A stretch of DNA of 54,832 nucleotides from Oscillatoriales cyanobacterium PMM_0080 (GTDB lineage: Bacteria > Cyanobacteriota > Cyanobacteriia > Cyanobacteriales > Microcoleaceae), in NCBI GenBank assembly GCA_949127775.1, contig CASBQF010000092.1:1-54832 (forward strand), read 5' to 3'. Numbering within the stretch: the first letter of the stretch is position 1; every line of letters begins with the position of its first letter. The notes under the pieces were generated by a model that did not search any database, was not told the DNA's origin, and saw only the letters and a program-made list of their open reading frames with translations. The position numbers and the translations under genes are program-made. Shown here piece after piece: positions 8,601-15,699 of the stretch.

Positions 8601-9808
8601 GCAGTTATGGCATAAATAATATTGCCGCCTGCGTCAAAAATTGGTGTGGCGCGCACTTCAAAAGGAATAATTTCCCCATCTCGATGAATTTCTAAATCGT
8701 CAACAAGTACGGTTTCGCCCTGCAACGCTCGGAATGCGGGCAGTTCTTCAGTTGGATATGGCTGGTTTTGGCGGTAGACTTGATAAACTTCTGCTATTTC
8801 TTGAGAAGTCGCGTCGGGGACATTTTCTAGGCAGAGCAAACGCTTAGCAGTTTGGTTTAAGTACACGACTTGACCGGAGGTATCGTGGATAGATATCCCC
8901 GCTGGTATGGCTTCTAAAAATTGCTTGAGTTGGCTCTCACTCTGCGCTAAAGCTTCAGTTAAATATTTTTGTTCGGTAAAAGCCTGTTGGAGTTGCGCGG
9001 CCATCAGATTGAAGGAATTGGCGAGTTCTCCGACTTCATCGAGGCGTTTAATTTCTAAAGGTTGATCCCATTCGCCTTTTGCTAGATTTTTGGCTGCGGT
9101 ATTCAAGCGCAGAATTGGCTTTGTCACCCAACGGGCAGTCAACAAGCCGATCGCACTTGCCAACACCAGCGTACCGGCACACAACCACAATGTATTGCGG
9201 GTATTTGCGTGAATGCGAGTGATGAAATCCGACTCTGGCACCACCACCACAATCAACCAATCCAAGCCACGGGCATCTCCATAAGGTGTGACTTGTACAA
9301 ACTGGCGAGATCCCTCGATCGTCAAAGTAAATTGCTGGGATGTTTGCAGCGCCCGCAAGTTGCCAAAGCGGTTGGTGAGTTGGCGAGCAATATCTCGGGT
9401 GCGGATATTCTGGCTGTTGGTGGGTAGCAATGGCATCGGCTGCTGTTTTGGCTGCTTCACAAAAGGCGTTTCTGGGGTGGATGCGGCAACCAGATTACCC
9501 GATCGCTCCATAATAAAAATCTGTCCCGACGAGGAGAAATGCAGGTGGGTCAAAAAAGTGCTAATTTCCGAGAGCCTAGGATTATCGGTGAGGCGATCGC
9601 GGGCACGCTCTCCGACTTGTTCGATCAACTGATGCGCTAGATCCTCGATCGTTTCCTGACTACTTTTGAAAGAAAGATAGCCTACCAGCGCGACGGCGCT
9701 GACTGTTTGCAAAACAAAGGGAACAATCAGAACGGTTCGTAGGGGAAGCTTGCTAAAAAGTTTGGCGACTTGGTGGTTGAGGGGATTGATAGGCATAGGA
9801 TCAAGCAA
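5663..9808 (-). CDS. Membrane hybrid histidine kinase (HAMP, PAS, GAF, receiver)
   Basis: 1381 residues. In order: transmembrane helix (about 25-47), extracytoplasmic cache-like sensor (50-205), second transmembrane helix (207-227), HAMP (228-280), three PAS segments (about 290-412, 455-570, 580-695; the last two followed by PAC-like ends DISDR and DITAYKQ), GAF of the phytochrome-like type (about 710-890), HisKA with MSHELRTPLNAILG (His 928), HATPase (about 1030-1150; [15 protein letters not shown]) and receiver (about 1177-1295; phosphoacceptor near Asp1226, HKPF). The GAF lacks an obvious bilin-binding Cys-His pair. I prefer the TTG start at 9808 because GAGGG lies four bases upstream, while the ATG at 9796 has no ribosome-binding site. 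An ENQQLPINYK stretch (about 1067-1077) in the HATPase is coded by ATTACCAATC-like repeat sequence. Confidence 0.92.
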   Translation of the reverse strand: MLDPMPINPLNHQVAKLFSKLPLRTVLIVPFVLQTVSAVALVGYLSFKSSQETIEDLAHQLIEQVGERARDRLTDNPRLSEISTFLTHLHFSSSGQIFIMERSGNLVAASTPETPFVKQPKQQPMPLLPTNSQNIRTRDIARQLTNRFGNLRALQTSQQFTLTIEGSRQFVQVTPYGDARGLDWLIVVVVPESDFITRIHANTRNTLWLCAGTLVLASAIGLLTARWVTKPILRLNTAAKNLAKGEWDQPLEIKRLDEVGELANSFNLMAAQLQQAFTEQKYLTEALAQSESQLKQFLEAIPAGISIHDTSGQVVYLNQTAKRLLCLENVPDATSQEIAEVYQVYRQNQPYPTEELPAFRALQGETVLVDDLEIHRDGEIIPFEVRATPIFDAGGNIIYAITAFTDITGRKQSEKILTDYNRTLAAEVAERISALDRANELLHDEVVERKLIEQKLESSTEKILKIFESIADIILILELPYQTIEVIPTKGIFQDNNQTNQVDSIMEQIFNEGGQDIYFAQVREALETQQIINFDYSMQINNQEVWFAAKISPLSDRSAVWVARDISDRQLAEARLVEAQKIARIGSWEYDIATATSTWSEELYRMFELDPTQKPLATAELIERFHPEDRSPYLTMLEERCIHKKSFELDLRLIRRDGSLTYMEVRGKPVFDNKGQLIRWFGTVLDITAYKQAETALRESAQREQAIGRSIDRIRQSLDIDTIFQTTTSELRETLKCDRVAIYSFNPDWSGEFVAESMGEGWISVMQQQLDAPNLPNNLVIDFSCAAKNLQASSEGLRDTYLQENQGGFYDSIDLSYRMVEDIYTAGFTPCYVEVLEQFQTRAYIICPIFCGTQLWGLLASYQNSGPRAWRQAEINIALQISTQLEVALQQAQLLEATQQQAVQLQQTALAAEAANLAKSTFLANMSHELRTPLNAILGFSQLMQRSANLNPEQQENIGIINRSGEHLLTLINQILDLAKIEAGRITMNPTNFKLSSLLKEVEEMFQLQAHEQQLELIFSYSRDIPLYLRTDQVKLRQVLINLLSNAIKFTKEGGIAVRVSLVKEPENQQLPINYKLHFEIEDTGCGMASDELDQLFQAFIQTKTGENSQQGTGLGLAISQHFVNLMGDIITVDSKVGHGTTFAFDIPVSAVDATVIEPVQPSRRAIALEPNQPRYRILIVDDRQDNRQLLLKILAAFDFELKEACNGVEAIEVWTSFEPHLIFMDMWMPVMDGHEATKRIKATVKGETTVIIAVSAANAEETRTVTVSDDSDDFIHKPFRDTEIFATIHKHLGVRYIYDEPEIVPESTKIEAPTPESLAALPADWLKALEKATIECDLELILSQIEQIRDRNHSLGSALAALANEFQFNQILALIRPETK

Positions 9809-9945
9809 TTGCCCTCGTGGGAGGTTGATTGTTTTGAGTCTTTGACCTTTTTAGTTTAACGGGTTTCAGTTGATGCTGAGCTCGGACGAAGAAAAGTTCC
9901 TGAGTACGGGTACACAATTGATACTAATTCCGTGGAAAACCACAT

Positions 9946-9989
9946 CTTAGGAATGAGAATTAAATAACTTAGGAATGAGAATTAAATAA
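9946..9989. repeat. Exact 22-bp tandem duplication
   Basis: CTTAGGAATGAGAATTAAAT plus AA is present twice in succession, about 140 bp upstream of the start of the large hybrid kinase. It may be a promoter duplication or a paired binding site; no known motif is recognised. Confidence 0.8.
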
Positions 9990-10035
9990 CTTACAATAGA
10001 CAAGATTGCAAAAGTCCTTTTAATCAAATTTTGAA

Positions 10036-10097
10036 ACGGGATCTCCGGCCCATTCCACAAGAAAAAAACTTTTTGTGGGATGGGCCGGAGATCCCGT
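10036..10097. repeat. Long inverted repeat, 25-bp arms
   Basis: The left arm starts ACGGGATCTCCGGCCCATTC; the right arm ends GGGCCGGAGATCCCGT. The arms pair over 25 bp with one mismatch around a 12-base A/T-rich loop. It could form a strong hairpin on either strand and may be a terminator-like or mobile repeat. Part of the arm (GGGGGATCTCCGGCG) recurs at about 10336-10351. Confidence 0.85.
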
Positions 10098-10236
10098 CAT
10101 ATCAATTCCGGTTGCACTCCTTATGATATAGAGGAGACGGCAGTGCCGTGTCCCTACCGCGATTAATTGTAGGGACACGGCACTGCCGTCTCCTAATTTC
10201 GGTTAATAATTCCGATGCAACCGGAAACGATATCAT
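10098..10236. repeat. Nested inverted-repeat element, family A copy 1
   Basis: The outer arms carry TCAATTCCGGTTGC on the left and GCAACCGGAA on the right. The inner arms GGAGACGGCAGTGCCGTG and CACGGCACTGCCGTCTCC flank a core with ATTAATTGTA. Copies of the same plan and nearly the same length lie at 19914-20055 and 53947-54085. There is no coding capacity; it resembles a MITE. Confidence 0.85.
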
Positions 10237-10241
10237 ATCTC

Positions 10242-10379
10242 AATACGGTTCACTTAAGACAGATATCCCTGGCACACCCCTTAAAAAAGGGGGGACAAGA
10301 ATGCTCTCAAAGTCCCCCGACTATCCGGGGGATTTAGGGGGATCTCCGGCGCATAAATAGTGTTAAGTAAACCGTATTG
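10242..10379. repeat. Nested inverted-repeat element, family B
   Basis: The outer arms are CAATACGGTTCACTTAA and TTAAGTAAACCGTATTG. The inner part contains C-run/G-run hairpins (CCCCTTAAAAAAGGGG; CCCCCGACTATCCGGGGG). The outer arm sequence occurs again at about 45292-45310 (CTCAATACGGTTTACTTAAG). The element abuts family A copy 1, and the pair fills most of this intergenic region. Confidence 0.75.
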
Positions 10380-10431
10380 CGTCATAGCTATTTTTGCAAG
10401 ATATCTAGTCCTCGCGATCGGTGCTTGCACA

Positions 10432-10474
10432 AAAAAAAGAGTTGAGATTTTGGGGAAAATCTCAACTCTTTTCG
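10432..10474 (-). terminator. Rho-independent terminator of the sigma gene
   Basis: On the minus strand, AAAGAGTTGAGATTTT and its complement form a 16-bp stem around CCCC, followed by a run of eight T. It lies immediately after the sigma-factor stop codon. Confidence 0.92.
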
Positions 10475-10477
10475 TCA

Positions 10478-11482
10478 CTAACTCGCCAAGTATTCTCTGA
10501 CTTGAGATTGGCGCCGCCGCAGGTGGGCTAGGGCTTGATGTTCTAGCTGTCGCACTCTTTCGCGGCTGAGATTTAGCCGTTCTCCGACTTTCGCCAGAGA
10601 CATTTCGGTGCCGTCTTCCAAACCGAAGCGTAGAACAATTACATCTCGTTGCTGGGGGGTAAGTTCTGAGATCAAAGTATTGAGGTCTTGCCGCAGTAAT
10701 TCCGAAGTAATGTAGTTATCTGGAGATGCAGTTTCGTCCTCTAAGAGTTCTTGCAGTTCGGTATCTTGGTTATCTCCTACCCGCAAGTCCAAAGAAACTG
10801 GATGTCTTGCCATCAGCAGGTATTCCCGAATTTGGGAAGGTTGCAGTTCCAGGGCGGTGGCAATTTCCGCAGGCGAGGGAGATCTGCCCAACTGCTGGGT
10901 GAGTTCTCGCTGCACTTTTTTGATTTTATTCAGTTTTTCGGTGATGTGAATTGGTAATCGAATGGTGCGGGCGTGTTGGGCGATCGCGCGGGTGATTGCT
11001 TGCCGAATCCACCAGTACGCATAGGTAGAAAATTTGTATCCCCGCATCGGGTCAAATTTTTCGACTCCTCGTTCCAAACCGAGAGTGCCTTCTTGAATTA
11101 AATCCAAGAATTCCATATTACGTTTCTGATATTTTTTGGCGATCGCAACTACTAGGCGCAAATTCGCTTCAATCATCTTTTTCTTAGCGCGCCGTCCTAT
11201 TTGCAATATCCGGTTCAATTCAGCTTCCGTCAACTCCATTTCCGCAGCCCACTCTTCATTCGTCAGATCGCGCTGCCATTCTTTCGCAAGTGCCTGTTTT
11301 GCTTCAATTAATTTCATCATTTGCTGTACCTGCTTCCCGAAAATAATCTCTTCTTCTCGGGTTAGCAAAGGTACTCGACCGATCTCGTGCAGATAGGTAC
11401 GAACCGTATCCGTTGAGGAGTATGGCCGGGTGCCCAGGCGATCGGCTTTCACTGTTTTGGTTTTCGAGGTTGTGGTGGACAT
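10478..11482 (-). CDS. Group 2 RNA polymerase sigma-70 factor
   Basis: 334 residues with the standard group 2 plan: region 1.2 (DTVRTYLHEIGRVPLL), region 2 (MIEANLRLVVAIAKKYQKRN, FLDLIQEGTLGLERGVEKFD, the promoter-melting helix around FSTYAYWWIRQAITRAI), region 3 (LPIHITEKLNKIKK) and region 4 (helix-turn-helix LAKVGERLNLSRERVRQLEHQAL). It lacks the long acidic region 1.1 of the primary sigma factor. It resembles the cyanobacterial SigB/SigC/SigD group; I cannot assign which. The ATG at 11482 is the likely start; the frame is open back to a TTG at 11509, and AAGGAG lies 14 bases before the ATG. The gene stands alone behind a long upstream region and ends at a strong terminator. Group 2 sigma factors usually serve stress or nutrient responses. 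Confidence 0.93.
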   Translation of the reverse strand: MSTTTSKTKTVKADRLGTRPYSSTDTVRTYLHEIGRVPLLTREEEIIFGKQVQQMMKLIEAKQALAKEWQRDLTNEEWAAEMELTEAELNRILQIGRRAKKKMIEANLRLVVAIAKKYQKRNMEFLDLIQEGTLGLERGVEKFDPMRGYKFSTYAYWWIRQAITRAIAQHARTIRLPIHITEKLNKIKKVQRELTQQLGRSPSPAEIATALELQPSQIREYLLMARHPVSLDLRVGDNQDTELQELLEDETASPDNYITSELLRQDLNTLISELTPQQRDVIVLRFGLEDGTEMSLAKVGERLNLSRERVRQLEHQALAHLRRRQSQVREYLAS

Positions 11483-12377
11483 GGGTGAGTATTGCACTCC
11501 TTGTAACAACAGATAGAAAGTTGGTGATACCCTGTCCCACTCCTAAAAGTGGGATGAAGACTGCGACAGGGGGGATATTTCCCCTTCTGTTCATCGGTAA
11601 CGATCGGTATAAGCTTGTGGTTTGGGATTACTTTTGTGCTGGAAAATCCAGTAATTCCCGTCGATTTTCGGTAACTCCCTAGCTTTAACGGCTAGTTCAA
11701 GGCGAAGTGAAATTAAGTTTACTTTTCTCAATATTATTCCCAATTTTGAGGATCGTAAAGGGTAAAAACCTCTGTCTTAAGGTCAAGATTCTACATTTTT
11801 CCTTAAGGTTTTAAATTCCCTGCTAGTTTTAACTGCAACTCAACTTCACAATACTCATGCAAACAGACTCATGCAATTCGAGAACTTTTTTTGCTCTCTG
11901 TTCCATCATCGCTTGAATTTTTCTCACTGGCTAGATGCTGCGATGCGAGATAACCGAACCCGATCGCGTCGTATCTACCGGGATGTGGAATAAAGGGAAA
12001 GACGGCGAGATAGCGAGATTTAAACAAATATAAGAGCTCGCTATGGAATTATTTAAGCTTACCGATGGCGATCGGCTTAACAATACTTAACTTTATCGAA
12101 ACATTTATGGATGAGGGGTAAGAGGGTGAGGGGTAGAGACTCCTTACCCCTGGCTTGGGAATTATTTTATTTTACTTTTTTTTAGGGTGAGACTTAGCTT
12201 TCGTCCTTTTTAACCATTGTATTCAGATATATGATTCAACATTGCTAAGCACTTCTACATTTAAATTGTGTGCAAATCATCAATCAAAATCTTGTGGAAC
12301 GTTGCTCCTAGCCTGTTCCGAATTTCCAATTTAAATGCGTAACAGCTTATATCAATTATATCGATCGCCCATCCCAA
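11483..12377. other. Gene-free region upstream of the sigma gene
   Basis: About 0.9 kb without a credible reading frame. It is AT-rich and should hold the sigma-gene promoter near 11500-11750. A GAGGGGTAAGAGGGTGAGGGGTAG / CTACCCC-like segment near 12112-12160 can fold. I recognise no known RNA or element here. Confidence 0.5.
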
Positions 12378-14111
12378 CTAAAACCCCAGATCCATCTTAG
12401 CGGCTTCAGCCTCGGCAAATACTTGTTCATCAGGCATTTCTTGCCAGTCAATATCGCCGATTTCCCGATAAAATTGTTCATCGTAAGGACGAGTTTGCAC
12501 AACTACTGGCATCGGTACGGCGTGCCCCAAAACTAATGCTTGCTGTTTCGAGTCGAGTTTGGCCAAAACCGATCGCAAACTCTGGCCTCCCGAAACGCCG
12601 GTGAAAATAGCATCAATGTCCTTATCGTCGTTGAGCAAGGCTGTGATGCGAGTCCCGACTTGCGACATGACTTCGGCGTCGATGCCGGACGGGCGCTGGT
12701 CTACAATCAGCAGAGTTACGAAGTATTTTCGCATTTCGCGGGCAATTGTGCCGAAAATAGTCGATCGGACGATCGCCGGATCGAGAAAGCGGTGAGCTTC
12801 CTCAATGGTAATTACTAACGGTTGCGGCTTGTCGCACGGATTTTTGCTCTGCAAAAACTTCTCAGCTTTCCGCACGTAAGATGCGTGAATGCGGCGAGTA
12901 ATCACATTTGCTGCTAACATATATGACAGCAAATCCGAGTGCGAACCAAACTCAATTACTACATTTTTCCCACTATCCAAACACTGCAAAACTTCACTTA
13001 CATAATTTTTGGGACAGCGTTTGCGAATGTATTTCAAATCGTTTAATCGCTCTAATTTTCGCTGCAAAGCCATAATCGAAGACTTATTTCCCCGCTTTTC
13101 TTCGCAAAACATTTGAATATCTTCGTTGGTCATTTCCAGCAACTTATTGATCCAACCCTTACCCAACTCGTTGCGCAAAATAATCGCATTTTCGATACTA
13201 GCTTCCGACAAATTCAACTCGCGCTGCACCAGCGAGATATCTTCGACTTCAATTTCCTCGAAACTCAAAAACAACTCTTGAGCGTCGCGGACACCCCGGC
13301 GTTTTGTAGACTCAGGATCTAGTGTATAAATCTGAATTTTATCTGGAAATAACTGCCGCAAACCTTTGACAGTGCTGAACTGTTTTCCTTCCGAAACTGC
13401 TTCCCAGCCGTACTCCGAGTGCATATCAAAAATTAGATTAACAGCAGCTTGCTTGCGAATAATTCCCGACAGCAGCAAGCGCGTCAGAAAAGATTTTCCG
13501 GTTCCCGACTTGCCAAAAATGCCGTTGCTGCGTTCCACAAATCGGTCTAAATCCAAGCATACAGGCACGTCCATGTCAATCGGTTTGCCGATCGTAAAAT
13601 TGCGGCGATAGGGGTCATCTTCCCAGCCAAAAACCGCCCTAAAATCGGTTTCTTTGGCATCAAACACCTGGGAAAAGTGGCTGGGAATAGTTTTAACCGG
13701 CAGCAATTCAATATCGGCGCCACTTTGGGCATCAAAAGAACCCAAATTTCCTAATGCCGACTTTTTTTCGACTCCGTTACCTGTGGGATTGAAGATTGCT
13801 TGAGATTTTTCTTTTTCCGCAGTCAGCATCAACATGGGCGCAAGCTCGATCGTACCGTAGGTGCTGCTACCGGCGAGGACTGCGATCAGAAAATCGTCGT
13901 TGGGGTTGGGAGGGTTGGATAAAATGCGTCCGCTGGATGTTCCGAGAGACACGTCGGTAAGCATACAGAAAAAGTGCGATCGGACTCCGCGCACTACTAA
14001 AAATTTCCCTACTCTCATATCTTCTACCGAAACGTCGGCGTGCAGTCGCACTTCTAATCCCTTGCTGAGGGAACCTTGAATAACAGAGCCTAACGGTTTA
14101 TCAGTAGTCAT
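12378..14111 (-). CDS. HerA-type DUF87 ATPase
   Basis: 577 residues. The N-terminal about 180 residues form a beta-rich HAS-barrel-like part. The ATPase core follows, with Walker A GKSGTGKS (200-207), DMHSEYGW just after it and a Walker B-like strand with catalytic Glu in PLVITIEEAHRFLDP. An Arg-rich tail segment VGTRITALLNDD fits the arginine-finger region of the FtsK/HerA family. HerA proteins are hexameric DNA translocases, in archaea paired with the NurA nuclease for end resection; no nurA-like gene is visible nearby. The ATG at 14111 is followed by MTTDKPLGSV. It lies 124 bp downstream of the pentapeptide gene, separated by GTTAACT repeats. The role in cyanobacteria is unproven; DNA repair or segregation is plausible. 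Confidence 0.85.
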   Translation of the reverse strand: MTTDKPLGSVIQGSLSKGLEVRLHADVSVEDMRVGKFLVVRGVRSHFFCMLTDVSLGTSSGRILSNPPNPNDDFLIAVLAGSSTYGTIELAPMLMLTAEKEKSQAIFNPTGNGVEKKSALGNLGSFDAQSGADIELLPVKTIPSHFSQVFDAKETDFRAVFGWEDDPYRRNFTIGKPIDMDVPVCLDLDRFVERSNGIFGKSGTGKSFLTRLLLSGIIRKQAAVNLIFDMHSEYGWEAVSEGKQFSTVKGLRQLFPDKIQIYTLDPESTKRRGVRDAQELFLSFEEIEVEDISLVQRELNLSEASIENAIILRNELGKGWINKLLEMTNEDIQMFCEEKRGNKSSIMALQRKLERLNDLKYIRKRCPKNYVSEVLQCLDSGKNVVIEFGSHSDLLSYMLAANVITRRIHASYVRKAEKFLQSKNPCDKPQPLVITIEEAHRFLDPAIVRSTIFGTIAREMRKYFVTLLIVDQRPSGIDAEVMSQVGTRITALLNDDKDIDAIFTGVSGGQSLRSVLAKLDSKQQALVLGHAVPMPVVVQTRPYDEQFYREIGDIDWQEMPDEQVFAEAEAAKMDLGF

Positions 14112-14194
14112 TTGTCAGTTGTCAGTGGTTAGTGGTTATTTGTTAATGGTTATTTGTTATTTGTGAATGGTTAGTGAGTTGTTATTCCGCTGTC

Positions 14195-14233
14195 AACTGT
14201 TAACTGTTAACTGTTAACTGTTAACTGTTAACT
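14195..14233. repeat. GTTAACT tandem array
   Basis: About five copies of the 7-mer GTTAACT lie between the pentapeptide gene and the HerA-type gene. They are the same type as the array at 561-610. Confidence 0.8.
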
Positions 14234-14235
14234 GA

Positions 14236-15672
14236 CTATTCTGATTCTGGTGGCAATTTAAGGAAACTCGGACTCAAGTCTATATCAGTCAAATCGGTTT
14301 CGCTCAAATGAGCGTCAGTCAAAAATACGAGCTTAAAACTTGCACCTTTTAGGTTAGCACCTTTTAGGTTAGCACCTTTGAGATTAACTCGAAATAAATG
14401 AGCATCGCTCAAATCTACCTCAGTTAAATCTGCTCCCTCCAAATTTACTCTCATCAAGTCTGCTTTTCTGAGATCAGCTTCGTTTAACTTAGCGCCACTG
14501 AGGTCAGCTTTTGTTAAGTCTACACCTCTCAAGTCTGCGCCGCTCAAGTTAGCAAACAGCAAAGTAGCTCCGGTGAAATCTGTCTCTCTCAAATCGGCAT
14601 CGCTTAAATTAGCGCCGCTGAGGTCAGCTCTGGTTAAGTCTACACCCCGGAGATCGGCAGAACTCAAGTTTACTTCGTGCAAAATTGCACCGCTTAAATC
14701 GGCTCCTCTCAAGTCTGTTCCTTCCAAGTTTGCACCTTTGAGGTAAGCTTTTTTTAAGCTGGCTCTGCTGAGGTCTACATTTTTGAGATTGACTGAACTT
14801 AAGTTAGAACCGCTCAGATTAGCTCCGCTTAAATCTGACCCGTTTAAGTCGGCTCCGGTTAAGTTGACTCCTTGCAGCGATACATTGGGAGCAATTAAAT
14901 AAGCTCCGGCTTTCTGGGGGTCAATGTCTTCGGAAAATAAGGTTTGGTTGCTATAAACTGCTTTTTCTAAAATGGTGCCGCTCAAACTTGCTTCTCTCAA
15001 ATCTGCTCCGCTGAGGTTGGCTCCTACTAAGTTTGCCCGATCGAGCTTTGCTCCAAATAAAATAGCTTTGTATAAGTTTGTCCGCCGCAAATCAGCTCCT
15101 TGTAAATCGGCTCCGGTCAAATCTACCATAGCCAGATTTAATCCTGGGAGCGAGGTATTGGGAGCTAGCAAGATTGCTCCCATTTTGCCTGCGTCAATAC
15201 CTTCGGGAAAGACGGTTCGATTGTTGTAAACAGCTTTGTCTAAAATAGCGCTAGTCATTTGAGCGCCGCGAAAATCGGCGCCGCTGAGGTTGGCTCTGGT
15301 TAAGTTAGTTTCTTGGAGATTTGCTCCAACTAAATTGGCTTTGATTAAACTTGCTTGTTGGAGGTTGGCTCCGGTGAGTTCGGCTCCTACGAGAGTGGCT
15401 TCTCGGAGGACAGCACCAGTCAAATTGGCTCTGGTGAGATTGGCTAAATTTAGAAATGATTCAGCTAAATCGGCCCCGCCTAGATTCGCCCCAGTGAGGT
15501 CAGCTTCGATCAGGTCTGCATACTTGAGAATAGCCTCGCTGAAGTTGGTTTCTCGGAGGTCTGTTCCTCTGAGGTTCGCTCCCCGGAGTTCCGCACCTCC
15601 GAGGTTGGTGCCTTTAAGGGCTTGTCCTCTGAGGTCGAGCCGGTTGAGAAAGTCACCAACATTCCTGTCCAT
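14236..15672 (-). CDS. Long pentapeptide-repeat protein
   Basis: 478 residues, about 80 pentapeptides of A(N/D)LXX type. Two non-pentapeptide inserts interrupt the helix, and they resemble each other: ILDKAVYNNRTVFPEGIDAG near 135-165 and ILEKAVYSNQTLFSEDIDPQ near 235-265, each followed by an APN(T/V)SL segment. This shows that a block of about 100 residues was duplicated within the gene. It has no signal peptide or membrane segment. The ATG start lies 27 bp downstream of ribBA on the same strand, so co-transcription is likely. The function is unknown; the beta-helix may bind a partner protein. Confidence 0.9.
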   Translation of the reverse strand: MDRNVGDFLNRLDLRGQALKGTNLGGAELRGANLRGTDLRETNFSEAILKYADLIEADLTGANLGGADLAESFLNLANLTRANLTGAVLREATLVGAELTGANLQQASLIKANLVGANLQETNLTRANLSGADFRGAQMTSAILDKAVYNNRTVFPEGIDAGKMGAILLAPNTSLPGLNLAMVDLTGADLQGADLRRTNLYKAILFGAKLDRANLVGANLSGADLREASLSGTILEKAVYSNQTLFSEDIDPQKAGAYLIAPNVSLQGVNLTGADLNGSDLSGANLSGSNLSSVNLKNVDLSRASLKKAYLKGANLEGTDLRGADLSGAILHEVNLSSADLRGVDLTRADLSGANLSDADLRETDFTGATLLFANLSGADLRGVDLTKADLSGAKLNEADLRKADLMRVNLEGADLTEVDLSDAHLFRVNLKGANLKGANLKGASFKLVFLTDAHLSETDLTDIDLSPSFLKLPPESE

Positions 15673-15699
15673 TTCAATTTGCCCTTTCTATTTGTGAAC

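Noticed and set aside
12378-14111. HerA-containing defence system
   Set aside because: No Sir2, nuclease or other defence partner lies beside it; the neighbours are a pentapeptide-repeat gene and ribBA, so a defence role is unsupported.
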